A stretch of 10,321 nt of DNA from an uncultured Clostridia bacterium (GTDB lineage: Bacteria > Bacillota > Clostridia > Oscillospirales > Oscillospiraceae), in NCBI GenBank assembly GCA_937915065.1, contig CALDMR010000099.1, forward strand, positions 1 through 10,321, read 5' to 3'. Made by a program: the position numbers and the translations under genes. The notes under the pieces were generated by a model. That model was not told where the DNA came from and ran no database searches. It worked only from the letters and a program-made list of their open reading frames with translations. The first letter of the stretch is position 1. Every line of letters begins with the position of its first letter. Shown piece by piece: positions 1 through 6,656 of this stretch.

Positions 1-17
1 TGACAATCATATCATAG

Positions 18-533
18 TGCATATTGCAGTCCTGCTGACCGTCCAAAGTCTATTCTGTGGATGTGGGCTACGGCGAATTGGCCTGGAAGCTGCGCAGCGA
101 TCCCCGGGTGGTGGTGCTTGAGCGCACCAATGCCCGGTATCTTGACCGGGAACAGGTGCCGGATGCTCTGGATTTTGCATCGATCGATGTGTCGTTTATT
201 TCGCTTCGGCTGATTTTTCCCGCGGTGCATGGCCTGCTGAAAGAGGGCGGCCATGTGGTCAGTCTGATCAAGCCGCAGTTTGAAGCGGGGCGTGAATTTG
301 TGGGCAAAAAGGGGATCGTGCGGGATCCGAAAGTCCATTTGATGGTGTTGGAGCAGTATTTGGGAAATGCAGAAAATGCGGGCTTTTCTGTGCTGGATCT
401 TACTTATTCTCCTATTACAGGACAAGAGGGGAATATTGAGTATCTCGGCTATCTGGAAAAGGGCGCTGGGCACAGCGCTTCATTGGAGCTGCAGGCTGTG
501 ATCGAGGCATCCCACGCTGCGCTGAAAGGTTGA
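18..533 (+). CDS. tlyA: TlyA-family rRNA 2'-O-methyltransferase, 3' part, reading frame damaged near the left edge
   Basis: This is the C-terminal methyltransferase part of a TlyA/YqxC-family protein, a family that 2'-O-methylates cytidines in 16S/23S rRNA using S-adenosylmethionine (family knowledge). From about base 48 the protein follows the family closely: VDVGYGELAWKLR (SAM-binding region), ERTNARYL, the DVSFISLRLI strand, KPQFEAG, VGKKGIVRDPKVH and the closing SPITGQEGNIEYL. The frame ends with TGA at 531-533, and nadK starts 4 bases later. The N-terminal S4 domain would lie outside the window. Upstream of base 48 the frame holds stops (TAG 15-17, TGA 36-38), although TlyA-like residues (C-I-L-Q-S) are still readable at 18-32; see the finding. 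No convincing start with a ribosome binding site lies inside, so this is a partial gene and possibly a pseudogene or assembly error. Family identity is secure; integrity is not. Confidence 0.85.
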
Positions 534-537
534 CGCC

Positions 538-1410
538 ATGAAAAAAATCGTTCTCTGCCCGAATCCCTATCGGGACCGGCAGCTGTTGATCACGAAGCAA
601 GTGATGGAATTGCTGCGGGAAATGGGAATGCAGTGCGTTGTGAGCCTGCCCTTTTCCGCCGATCCGGCGGATATACCCGATTCGGTGACATGCCAGCCGA
701 TGAAAGCGGCGGTTAAGGATGCAGATCTGATGATCGCTTTCGGGGGCGATGGGAGCATGCTGCATCTGGCCAAGACTGCGGCCATGCACCGGATTCCCAT
801 TCTGGGGATCAACTTAGGAAATCTCGGCTATATTACAGAACTGGATGGCACAGAGATTTCCCTGCTGCGCAAACTGAAGCAGAAAAATCTCAAGCGAGAA
901 AGCCGCATGATGCTGGATGTGCGTGTCTATCGTGGGGACAAGCAGGTCTACTCTAATATTGTGCTCAATGATGCGGTGATTACCAAAGGCGCTGTGGCCC
1001 GGGTAGTCAAGCTGCAATTATCTTTGAATCAGAAGGAATTTATCCATCTGGGCGGCGATGGGCTGATTTTTGCCACACCTACCGGATCGACGGCGTATTC
1101 GTTATCTGCCGGCGGCCCCATTGTGGATCCTGCGGCGCAGAATATTTTGATCACGCCGATCTGTGCCCATGCGCTGATCTCATCTTCCTATGTGCTTGGG
1201 CCGGAGCAGACGATCGAAGTCAGCTGCGCGAACAACGGCAACAAAACCGTTTATCTTTCTGCTGACGGCGGTAAGGCCTTTTTGCTGAAAGAAGGAGACC
1301 GTGTGGCGATTCGCCGCTCGAAATATGTGACGGAACTGATTAAATTGAAAGACCGCAGCTTTTATGAAACACTGCGGGAAAAAATGGCGAACCGGGAGTT
1401 GATCAAATGA
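538..1410 (+). CDS. nadK: NAD kinase (ATP/polyphosphate-dependent NAD+ kinase)
   Basis: A cytoplasmic enzyme that phosphorylates NAD+ at the 2' position of the adenosine ribose to give NADP+. The 290-aa length is normal for the family. Visible motifs are FGGDGS at residues 68-73, with the catalytic Asp71 of the GGDG signature; NLGNLGYITE, typical of NAD kinases; the ND pair at 144-145 that binds the NAD ribose/adenine; and GGDGLIFATPTGSTAYSLSAGGP starting near residue 172, the second glycine-rich signature. The start is an ATG at 538 with GAAAGG at 524-529, 8 bases upstream. It lies 4 bases after the tlyA stop, and its own TGA overlaps the argR ATG, so tlyA, nadK, argR and recN look like one transcript. 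This is the order commonly seen after xseA-xseB-ispA-dxs in Firmicutes. Nothing unusual seen. Confidence 0.97.
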   Translation: MKKIVLCPNPYRDRQLLITKQVMELLREMGMQCVVSLPFSADPADIPDSVTCQPMKAAVKDADLMIAFGGDGSMLHLAKTAAMHRIPILGINLGNLGYITELDGTEISLLRKLKQKNLKRESRMMLDVRVYRGDKQVYSNIVLNDAVITKGAVARVVKLQLSLNQKEFIHLGGDGLIFATPTGSTAYSLSAGGPIVDPAAQNILITPICAHALISSSYVLGPEQTIEVSCANNGNKTVYLSADGGKAFLLKEGDRVAIRRSKYVTELIKLKDRSFYETLREKMANRELIK

Positions 1411-1859
1411 AGACAAAGCGACAGGAAAAAATCCTGGAGATCATCGCGGCAGAACCGATTGAAACCCAGGAACAGCTGTTAGAGGCCTTGCGGGCGGCCG
1501 GCATGAGCGTGACCCAGGCCACCATTTCCCGGGATATCAAGGAGCTGCACCTGGTCAAAGAGCAAACGGGACGGGGCAGTTACCACTATGTGGTGTCTGT
1601 CCATAAAGCCACCTTTAACAACAGCGGCAAGCTGCAGACAATCTTTCGCGAAAGTGTGAACAGTTTTGATTGCGCACAGAATATTGTGGTGCTCAAAACC
1701 ATGTCGGGGTTGGCCAGCGCTGCCTGCGCTGCGCTGGACAGTATGAACATCAGCGTGCTGGTGGGCTCTCTGGCTGGAGACGATACGGTGCTGCTGGTCA
1801 TGCGGGATAATGAGAGCGCTTTGGCGTTCTGCGATGATATCCGGAAAATGATCGAATGA
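1407..1859 (+). CDS. argR: Arginine repressor ArgR/AhrC family
   Basis: A hexameric arginine-dependent transcription factor; in Gram-positives it represses arginine biosynthesis and can activate catabolism (family knowledge). At 150 aa it has the normal length. The N-terminal winged helix-turn-helix spans about residues 1-70, with the recognition segment SVTQATISRDIKEL at 34-47, nearly identical to the family signature. The C-terminal oligomerisation and arginine-binding domain spans about 75-150, with GSLAGDDTVLLV at 120-131. The two aspartates at 125-126 correspond to the pair that contacts arginine. The start codon overlaps the nadK stop (ATGA, 1407-1410), which suggests translational coupling. 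recN follows 21 bases downstream. Pairing of argR with recN is conserved across Firmicutes and does not by itself imply a role in DNA repair. I saw no clear ARG box in the window. Confidence 0.97.
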   Translation: MKTKRQEKILEIIAAEPIETQEQLLEALRAAGMSVTQATISRDIKELHLVKEQTGRGSYHYVVSVHKATFNNSGKLQTIFRESVNSFDCAQNIVVLKTMSGLASAACAALDSMNISVLVGSLAGDDTVLLVMRDNESALAFCDDIRKMIE

Positions 1860-1880
1860 CAGAAGGGGGCGCGGCAACGG

Positions 1881-3566
1881 ATGCTGATGCTTTTGCATAT
1901 CGAGAATATCGCAGTCATTGAAAAGGCGGATATCACCTTTCAAGGGGGCTTTAACGCGCTGACGGGCGAAACCGGCGCCGGTAAGTCCATCGTTATCGAC
2001 GCTCTGGGTGCGGTGCTGGGGCAGCGCATTTCCCGGGATCTGGTGCGCACGGGAGCGGATCGGGCCTGTGTCAGCGCTGTGTTTTCCAATGTCGAAGCAC
2101 TGCTGCCCTTTCTGCAGGAGCAGGGGTGTGAACCGGATGAGGACGGCCTTTTGCTGCTGCGGAGGGATATTCAGGCGGATGGAAAATCTGTTTGCCGGAT
2201 CAACGACCGCCCCTGTACTGCCGCCCAGCTGCGCCGGGTGGGCATGGCTCTGCTGAATATTCACGGTCAGCATGACGGCCAGCAGCTCCTGGATGAAAAG
2301 GAGCATATTCGCTATCTCGACAGCTTTGGCAAGGTGGACGCTCCCATGGCGGCCTACCGGAACGCATATGACGCTTTGCGTAAACTTCACCGGCAGATGG
2401 AAAGTCTGAGGATCGACGAAGCGGAACGGGAGCGCCGAATCGACACGCTGCAGCGCGAAATTGCGGAATTGGAGCGCGCACAGCTGAAAGAAGGCGAGGA
2501 GGACGGGCTTCTGGAGCGCCGCAACCTGCTGCGCAACAGTGAAAAATATATTTCGGCCGTGGAGGGCGCCGACTATTGCCTCAACGGAGGAGAGGAACGG
2601 GACGGTGCGGTATCCCAGGTGGCGGAGGCGGAAAACGCCTTGTCCGGGGCGCGCCAGTTCGGAGAAACCTTTGCCGGGCTGCTGCGGCGGCTCAGTGATG
2701 TGCGGCATGAATTGTATGATATTGCTGAAACCGTGCGGGATATGAAGGATCAGTTTGACTTTTCTCCCGTGGAGTTGGATGAGATCGAGGGGCGGCTGGA
2801 TCGCCTGTATCGCCTGAAAAAGAAGTATGGTCCCACTGAGGGAGAGATGATCGCTTATTTGGAGCGGGCCCGGCAGGAGCTGGATGAAATTCAGTATGCC
2901 GGAGATACGCTGGCCCAGTTGGAAAAGCAATACGGAGCTGCGGAACAGGCGGCGCAGGAAGCGGCGGCCCGGCTGAGCGCTGCGCGCCGCGGGGCGGCCG
3001 AAGAACTGCAGCGGCGTATTCTGGCAGAACTGCGGGATCTGGATATGCATAAGGTTCGTTTTGAGATCGCTTTTGAGGATAAACCCCTGGAAGCAGATGG
3101 CGGGGATCGGGTGCGTTTCCTGATGTCGGCCAATGTCGGCGAGGAACTGCGGCCCATCCATAAGATCGCTTCTGGCGGTGAATTGGCCCGGATCATGCTG
3201 GCCTTGAAGAATGTGCTGGCGGAGACGGATCATGTGGGTACATTGGTATTTGATGAGGTAGACACGGGAGTTTCTGGCCGGGCGGCCCAAAAAGTGGGCG
3301 AGAAAATGGCCCAGGTATCCCGGCGCAAGCAGGTTCTCTGCGTGACCCATCTGCCCCAGATTGCCGCTATGGCAGACGTCCATTTCTCTGTGGAAAAAGG
3401 GGAAGAGCAGGGGCGTACCTATACCAGGATCCATTGTTTGGATCGGCAGCAGCGCGAAGCGGAACTGGCCCGCATTACCGGCGGCGCCCGTATTACCGAC
3501 GCTTTGCTGCAAAGTGCCGGCGAAATGCTGGACGCAGCGCAAGTTTACCGAAACGCATTGAAGTGA
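1881..3566 (+). CDS. recN: DNA repair protein RecN (SMC-like ATPase)
   Basis: An SMC-related ATPase that acts early in double-strand-break repair, tethering DNA ends for RecA-dependent recombination. The 561-aa length is complete. The N-terminal half-ATPase carries a Walker A motif, GETGAGKS at residues 29-36, and a conserved LNIHGQHDGQQLLD segment. The middle (about 150-400) is rich in Glu, Arg, Leu and Ala in coiled-coil style, shorter than in true SMC proteins. The C-terminal half carries the ABC signature SGGELARIMLALK from about residue 431, Walker B LVFDEVDTGVSG (D458, E459) and the switch histidine in VTHLPQIAAMAD (about residue 490). The usual family form is DEIDTGVSG, so V for I is a mild change. 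The start at 1881 is supported by AAGGGGG at 1863-1869; an ATG two codons later is too far from it. It is the last gene of its unit, followed by a strong terminator. Confidence 0.97.
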   Translation: MLMLLHIENIAVIEKADITFQGGFNALTGETGAGKSIVIDALGAVLGQRISRDLVRTGADRACVSAVFSNVEALLPFLQEQGCEPDEDGLLLLRRDIQADGKSVCRINDRPCTAAQLRRVGMALLNIHGQHDGQQLLDEKEHIRYLDSFGKVDAPMAAYRNAYDALRKLHRQMESLRIDEAERERRIDTLQREIAELERAQLKEGEEDGLLERRNLLRNSEKYISAVEGADYCLNGGEERDGAVSQVAEAENALSGARQFGETFAGLLRRLSDVRHELYDIAETVRDMKDQFDFSPVELDEIEGRLDRLYRLKKKYGPTEGEMIAYLERARQELDEIQYAGDTLAQLEKQYGAAEQAAQEAAARLSAARRGAAEELQRRILAELRDLDMHKVRFEIAFEDKPLEADGGDRVRFLMSANVGEELRPIHKIASGGELARIMLALKNVLAETDHVGTLVFDEVDTGVSGRAAQKVGEKMAQVSRRKQVLCVTHLPQIAAMADVHFSVEKGEEQGRTYTRIHCLDRQQREAELARITGGARITDALLQSAGEMLDAAQVYRNALK

Positions 3567-3604
3567 GATCGGGCCTTCCGGTCGGCGAAAAAATAAGAAA
3601 TGTG

Positions 3605-3634
3605 AAAGCGGCCGGCAAAACCGGCCGCTTTTTT
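3605..3634 (+). terminator. Rho-independent terminator after recN
   Basis: An 11-bp perfect stem, AAAGCGGCCGG (3605-3615) with CCGGCCGCTTT (3621-3631), closes on a CAAAA loop and ends in a run of six T's (3629-3634). It lies about 40 bases after the recN stop and ends the tlyA-nadK-argR-recN transcript. Confidence 0.95.
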
Positions 3635-3667
3635 GTGCTGCAGCGGGTGAAGAAAATGGCAAAAAAC

Positions 3668-3696
3668 TGGACAGATGAGGGATTCTGTGCTACTAT
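3668..3696 (+). promoter_or_regulatory. Extended -10 promoter for the glycosyltransferase-tmk unit
   Basis: TGGACA at 3668-3673 (5 of 6 to the -35 consensus), a 17-base spacer and TACTAT at 3691-3696 (4 of 6), with TGC directly before the -10 forming an extended -10 (TGn). Transcription would start near 3703. The promoter sits between the recN terminator and the next gene, where one is expected. This is a motif match only. Confidence 0.65.
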
Positions 3697-3755
3697 ACAA
3701 TAGATTATAAAATAGACGGGATATGTTTATTTTTCGATATTTGGAAGGAACTTTG

Positions 3756-4493
3756 GTGAAACGAATGCGAATTGATGTACTGGGTGTGGGATTTGACAAT
3801 CTGACCATGGAAGAAGCAGTGGACGAAGGAATGCGTTTGATCAACGAACCGGGTCCCCATTATGTGGTTACGCCAAATCCCGAGATCGTGGAGGTCTGCC
3901 GGGAAGATGCTGCAGCAAACCGCGCCGTAAACGGCGCAGACCTGGTGATTCCCGATGGGATCGGCGTGATCTACGGAGCAAAGATTCTGGGAACGCCTTT
4001 GAAACAGAAATTGCCCGGTATTGAATTTGCCGCCTGCCTGATGCAGCGCATGGCTGCGGAGAAAAAGAGCCTGTATCTGCTGGGCGCAAAGCCCGGCGTT
4101 GCAGAATTGGCGGCAGAGAAGCTGCGGGAAACCTATCCCGGCTTGATCATTGCCGGAACCCATGATGGGTATTTTCAGGACGATGAGCCCATTGTGGCCG
4201 ATATTCGGGCCAGCATGGCCGATGTGGTTTTCGTTTGCCTGGGTGCGCCGAAGCAGGAAAAATGGATGGAGCAGAACGGCGCGGCCACTGGCGCGCATCT
4301 GCTGTTGGGGCTGGGCGGCTCTTTGGATGTCTTTGCCGGGGTGGTACAGAGGGCGCCGGAGATCTTCACCAAAACCGGCATGGAATGGTTTTACCGCCTC
4401 CTCAAGCAGCCCAGCCGTATTGGCCGCATGATGCGCCTGCCGCTGTTTCTGGTGCATACCGTGGGCGAAAAGGGAAAGGGAGGCAAGGGTTGA
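3756..4493 (+). CDS. WecG/TagA/CpsF-family N-acetylmannosaminyl-type glycosyltransferase
   Basis: A member of the GT26 (WecB/TagA/CpsF) family, which transfers a sugar, typically ManNAc or ManNAcA from UDP, to an undecaprenyl-linked GlcNAc on the inner membrane face during wall teichoic acid or surface polysaccharide synthesis. From the chosen start it has 245 residues, the usual size. Motifs are YVVTPNPEIV (T39 and N41), VIPDGIG with D67, the residue corresponding to the catalytic Asp described for TagA, SLYLLGAKPG, and VCLGAPKQEKWM (162-172). The C-terminus is basic (RLLKQPSRIGRMMRLPLF), as in the membrane-contacting tail of TagA. I prefer the GTG at 3756 because GGAAGGA at 3743-3749 is 6 bases upstream; an ATG at 3723 lacks a site and one at 3765 is too far. 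No other teichoic acid gene is visible, so acceptor and donor cannot be assigned. Its stop overlaps the next start (TGATG, 4491-4495). Confidence 0.9.
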   Translation: MKRMRIDVLGVGFDNLTMEEAVDEGMRLINEPGPHYVVTPNPEIVEVCREDAAANRAVNGADLVIPDGIGVIYGAKILGTPLKQKLPGIEFAACLMQRMAAEKKSLYLLGAKPGVAELAAEKLRETYPGLIIAGTHDGYFQDDEPIVADIRASMADVVFVCLGAPKQEKWMEQNGAATGAHLLLGLGGSLDVFAGVVQRAPEIFTKTGMEWFYRLLKQPSRIGRMMRLPLFLVHTVGEKGKGGKG

Positions 4494-5014
4494 TGGGCCG
4501 CTTGATTGTGTTTGAAGGGACGGATGGCTCCGGCAAGGCTACCCAGACAAAGCTGCTGGGCGAGCGCCTGGCACAGGAAGGGCTGTCCTTTCGGAAACTG
4601 GATTTTCCCCGGTATGGGGAGCCTTCCTGCAAACTGGTGGAGATGTATCTGCAGGGTGATTTCGGCAAGAAGCCCGGCGATGTGAACGCTTATGCGGCTT
4701 CCACATTTTATGCCGCCGACCGCTATGCGTCTTATAAGCAGGATTGGGGCCCCTATTACGAGGCGGGCGGCCTGTTGCTGGCGGATCGATATACCACATC
4801 CAACGCGGTTCACCAAACGGCAAAGATGCCGGAGCATCAGCGCGGTGCGTTTTTGGACTGGCTGTTCAACTTTGAATACGAATTGCTGGGTTTGCCGCAG
4901 CCGGATCTGGTGTTTTACCTGGATTTGCCCACGGAGCTTTCCGAAGCGATGCTCCGCAGCCGGGAACAGGCTATGGGAACCACTGCGGACATTCACGAGG
5001 CGGATCGGAAGTAA
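4493..5014 (+). CDS. tmk: Thymidylate kinase, truncated by an apparent internal frameshifting deletion
   Basis: dTMP kinase makes dTDP from dTMP with ATP, an essential step of DNA precursor synthesis. The frame encodes 173 residues where Clostridia members of this subfamily usually have a little over 200. Visible are the P-loop FEGTDGSGKATQ near residues 7-18 (A in place of the usual S/T), DFPRYGEPSCKLVEMYLQGDFG, the DRY motif in LLADRYTTSNAVHQ, and a lid region with SREQAMGTTADIHEADR. Directly after that the frame stops (TAA 5012-5014). The expected family C-terminus is found in another frame at 5008-5097, so about 20 residues plus the frame have been lost between the two parts. The start ATG at 4493 overlaps the upstream stop, with GGGAGG at 4478-4483. 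Unless a second dTMP kinase exists, such a loss would be hard to survive, so an assembly or consensus error must be considered. Confidence 0.88.
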   Translation: MGRLIVFEGTDGSGKATQTKLLGERLAQEGLSFRKLDFPRYGEPSCKLVEMYLQGDFGKKPGDVNAYAASTFYAADRYASYKQDWGPYYEAGGLLLADRYTTSNAVHQTAKMPEHQRGAFLDWLFNFEYELLGLPQPDLVFYLDLPTELSEAMLRSREQAMGTTADIHEADRK

Positions 5015-5097
5015 TTGAATGCGCTGCCAATGGAGCTGTTCGTCCGATTGAAGAAATTCACGAGGAAATCTACCGCCGGGTCAAAGTAGTGCTGTAA
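5008..5097 (+). pseudogene. tmk: Out-of-frame C-terminal remnant of thymidylate kinase
   Basis: Read from 5008, 29 codons give EVIECAANGAVRPIEEIH followed by EEIYRRVKVVL and TAA (5095-5097). This matches the normal end of clostridial thymidylate kinases, in which a W-x-V-I-x-C strand is followed by a helix of the type R-x-I-E-D-I-H-x-E-I-Y. It has no start codon or ribosome binding site of its own, and lies in a different frame from the 4493-5014 reading frame that it overlaps. The junction sequence GGAAGTA (5007-5013) could be one surviving copy of a short direct repeat. Confidence 0.85.
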
Positions 5098-5104
5098 AGG
5101 GCAA

Positions 5105-5130
5105 AAGGGCGCTTGCGCGCCCTTGTTGTC
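5105..5130. terminator. Hairpin terminator between tmk and the convergent small gene, probably bidirectional
   Basis: An 8-bp perfect stem, AAGGGCGC (5105-5112) with GCGCCCTT (5117-5124), and a TTGC loop. On the + strand a T-rich but interrupted tract follows (TTGTTGTCC), ending tmk. On the - strand the stem ends in TTTT, which would end the cysteine-rich small gene. The short tracts make it weaker than the other hairpins here. Confidence 0.75.
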
Positions 5131-5159
5131 CTTGCTTGTATATGTTTTTGTTGTGTGGT

Positions 5160-5306
5160 TCAGCAGCAGGTGCAGTCGTTGTTGCAGCCGCAGTGATTGC
5201 CGCAGGTGCAGTTGTTGCCGCAGCCGGAAGTACTGCCGCAGCCGCAGCAGCAGATCAGAACGATCAGAATGATGAGCCAGATGCAGGAATTGTTTTCAAA
5301 GCACAT
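5160..5306 (-). CDS. Small cysteine-rich single-pass membrane peptide (48 aa)
   Basis: A 48-residue product with 14 cysteines. After a short start (MCFENNSC) comes a strongly hydrophobic stretch, residues 9-18 (IWLIILIVLI), then CCCGCG and a tail with C-x-C and C-N-N-C-type spacings and a C-C end. I recall similar short high-cysteine peptides in Clostridia, often given the odd database name 'chorion class high-cysteine protein', but no established function. The start ATG at 5306 is preceded by AGGTGA 8 bases away; an in-frame ATG at 5342 lacks a good site. A tail after a membrane segment with so many thiols suggests metal binding, redox activity or insertion into the envelope, which is inference only. 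It is antisense to its neighbours, and the terminator at 5105-5130 fits its end. I could not find a clear promoter. Confidence 0.68.
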   Translation of the reverse strand: MCFENNSCIWLIILIVLICCCGCGSTSGCGNNCTCGNHCGCNNDCTCC

Positions 5307-5430
5307 GGAAACGTTCACCTCACTTTGTTGATTCTGAATCATCCTATGCGAGGGAAGCGCAAATGGCAGCTTGGCCGCGGAAAATTATTTTTCGGTGGCC
5401 GGAGAGATACCGCGAAAGGTGATGAATAAT

Positions 5431-6591
5431 TTGGCATACGAAGAACGGAACAGAGGTTTTTCCGATGACAGCACCATGAAATGGGATGCCAGGGAGGTGC
5501 GTCGCGGCAGCCATGAAGCGCCGCCTCCGCGGCAGCGGAAGCATCCGGTCAAGCGGCGGAAAAAGCGGGGCTCCGGATGGAGCTATTATGTGACGATCCT
5601 GGTGATTTCTGCCATTCTGGCAGGGGTGGGTTGGCTGCTGTGCAACGATCTGCTGGCCTTGAACAAAAAGGATCATACGGCGGAAATCGTGGTGACTGAC
5701 GGAGAAAAGCTGGGCTCTGTAGCGAAATCTCTGAAGCAGGCGGGCTTGATCGAATACAAGGCGTTTTTCCTGCTTTACGGGGCCGTGTCGGACACGGAAG
5801 TGGTCGCTGGTACCTATGAGTTGAATTCGGATATGGATTATCATGCCCTGCTGACGGCTATGAGTACCAGAAGCGGCGCCCGTAAAACAGTGGATGTGAC
5901 GATCCCTGAGGGATATTCCATGCAGCAGATCTTTGCGCTGCTGGAAGAAAAGAATGTCAACACTGTGGAGAAGCTGATGGAGGCAGCGGCCAACGGCGAA
6001 TATGACTATGATTTCCTGGCCGATAAGGAGAAGGGCAGCGCTTCCCGTTTGGAAGGATATCTCTTCCCGGATACCTATCAGTTCTATTCCGGCGGCGATC
6101 CTGAGGCGGTCATTCGAAAGATGCTGAAGAACTTCGACAATAAGATGACCGATGAGCTGATGGCCACAGTGGAAAATTCGCCCTATACGCTGGATGAGGT
6201 GATTACCATTGCCTCCCTGATTGAAAAAGAAACGGATGGCAGCGACGAGGGTAAGATCTCTTCGGTGATTCGCAACCGTTTGAAAAACTCCGGTGAGACG
6301 GCGGGGTATCTTCAGATCGACGCTTCCCTGCTTTATGGCCTGGGCGAGCACAAAGAAACGCTGACGGATGCGAACAAGGAAATCGACAGCCCCTATAACC
6401 TGTACAAAAATAAGGGGCTTCCGCCCACGCCCATTGCCAATCCCGGCATGTCGTCTATCCGGGCAGCGCTGTATCCGGACGATACGAACTATTACTTCTA
6501 TGCCCTGGGCGATGACAAGGTGCATCATTTCTTCCGCAAGTATAATGATTTCGTCGCCTTCCTCAACAGCCAGGAGCTGTATAATAAATAA
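5431..6591 (+). CDS. mltG: Endolytic murein transglycosylase MltG (YceG-like)
   Basis: A membrane-anchored endolytic transglycosylase that cuts nascent peptidoglycan strands and is thought to set glycan length. From the chosen start it has 386 residues. A basic cytoplasmic head (1-50, with KRRKKR at 41-46) is followed by one membrane segment (about 52-75), a LysM-like subdomain (about 83-150) and the YceG catalytic domain: LEGYLFPDTYQF (208-219), ASLIEKET (261-268) with E265 at the position of the catalytic Glu of E. coli MltG, IRNRL, YLQIDASLLYGLG, and EIDSPYNLYKNKGLPPTPIA from 318. I chose TTG 5431 because AAAGGTG at 5415-5421 lies 9 bases upstream. In-frame alternatives are ATG 5422, which touches that site, and TTG 5371, which has none. 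In B. subtilis mltG (yrrL) sits near U32 genes, udk and alaS, and all three classes are nearby here. Confidence 0.94.
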   Translation: MAYEERNRGFSDDSTMKWDAREVRRGSHEAPPPRQRKHPVKRRKKRGSGWSYYVTILVISAILAGVGWLLCNDLLALNKKDHTAEIVVTDGEKLGSVAKSLKQAGLIEYKAFFLLYGAVSDTEVVAGTYELNSDMDYHALLTAMSTRSGARKTVDVTIPEGYSMQQIFALLEEKNVNTVEKLMEAAANGEYDYDFLADKEKGSASRLEGYLFPDTYQFYSGGDPEAVIRKMLKNFDNKMTDELMATVENSPYTLDEVITIASLIEKETDGSDEGKISSVIRNRLKNSGETAGYLQIDASLLYGLGEHKETLTDANKEIDSPYNLYKNKGLPPTPIANPGMSSIRAALYPDDTNYYFYALGDDKVHHFFRKYNDFVAFLNSQELYNK

Positions 6592-6600
6592 CTGATATGA

Positions 6601-6639
6601 AAAACAGGGCAGGGGCTCAGTGCCCGTGCCCTGTTTTTT
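6601..6639 (+). terminator. Rho-independent terminator between mltG and the U32 gene
   Basis: A long stem, AAAACAGGGCA (6601-6611) with TGCCCTGTTTT (6627-6637), extended inward by GGGC/GCCC after one G-G mismatch, with loop TCAGT and a run of six T's (6634-6639). It begins 9 bases after the mltG stop and ends 17 bases before the U32 start codon, so the downstream gene must depend on read-through, a promoter inside mltG, or regulated attenuation. Confidence 0.9.
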
Positions 6640-6656
6640 CGGAAAGGATATCCGGG

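Noticed and set aside
1479..3662. Very long open frame (about 727 codons) on the - strand opposite argR and recN
   Set aside because: It is fully antisense to two genes with clear family motifs. Its translation is rich in H, Q, P and R with no recognisable domain, which is a by-product of codon bias in a G+C-rich coding strand.
4990..5030. Programmed ribosomal frameshift in tmk
   Set aside because: A frame change alone would not restore the protein, because about 20 family residues are absent between the two halves, and there is no slippery heptamer with a downstream structure at the junction.
5136..5429. Alanine/valine-rich + strand frame across the tmk-mltG gap
   Set aside because: Its poly-Ala character is the reverse reading of the cysteine codons (GCA/TGC) of the - strand small peptide. 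It has no ribosome binding site and runs into the mltG start region.
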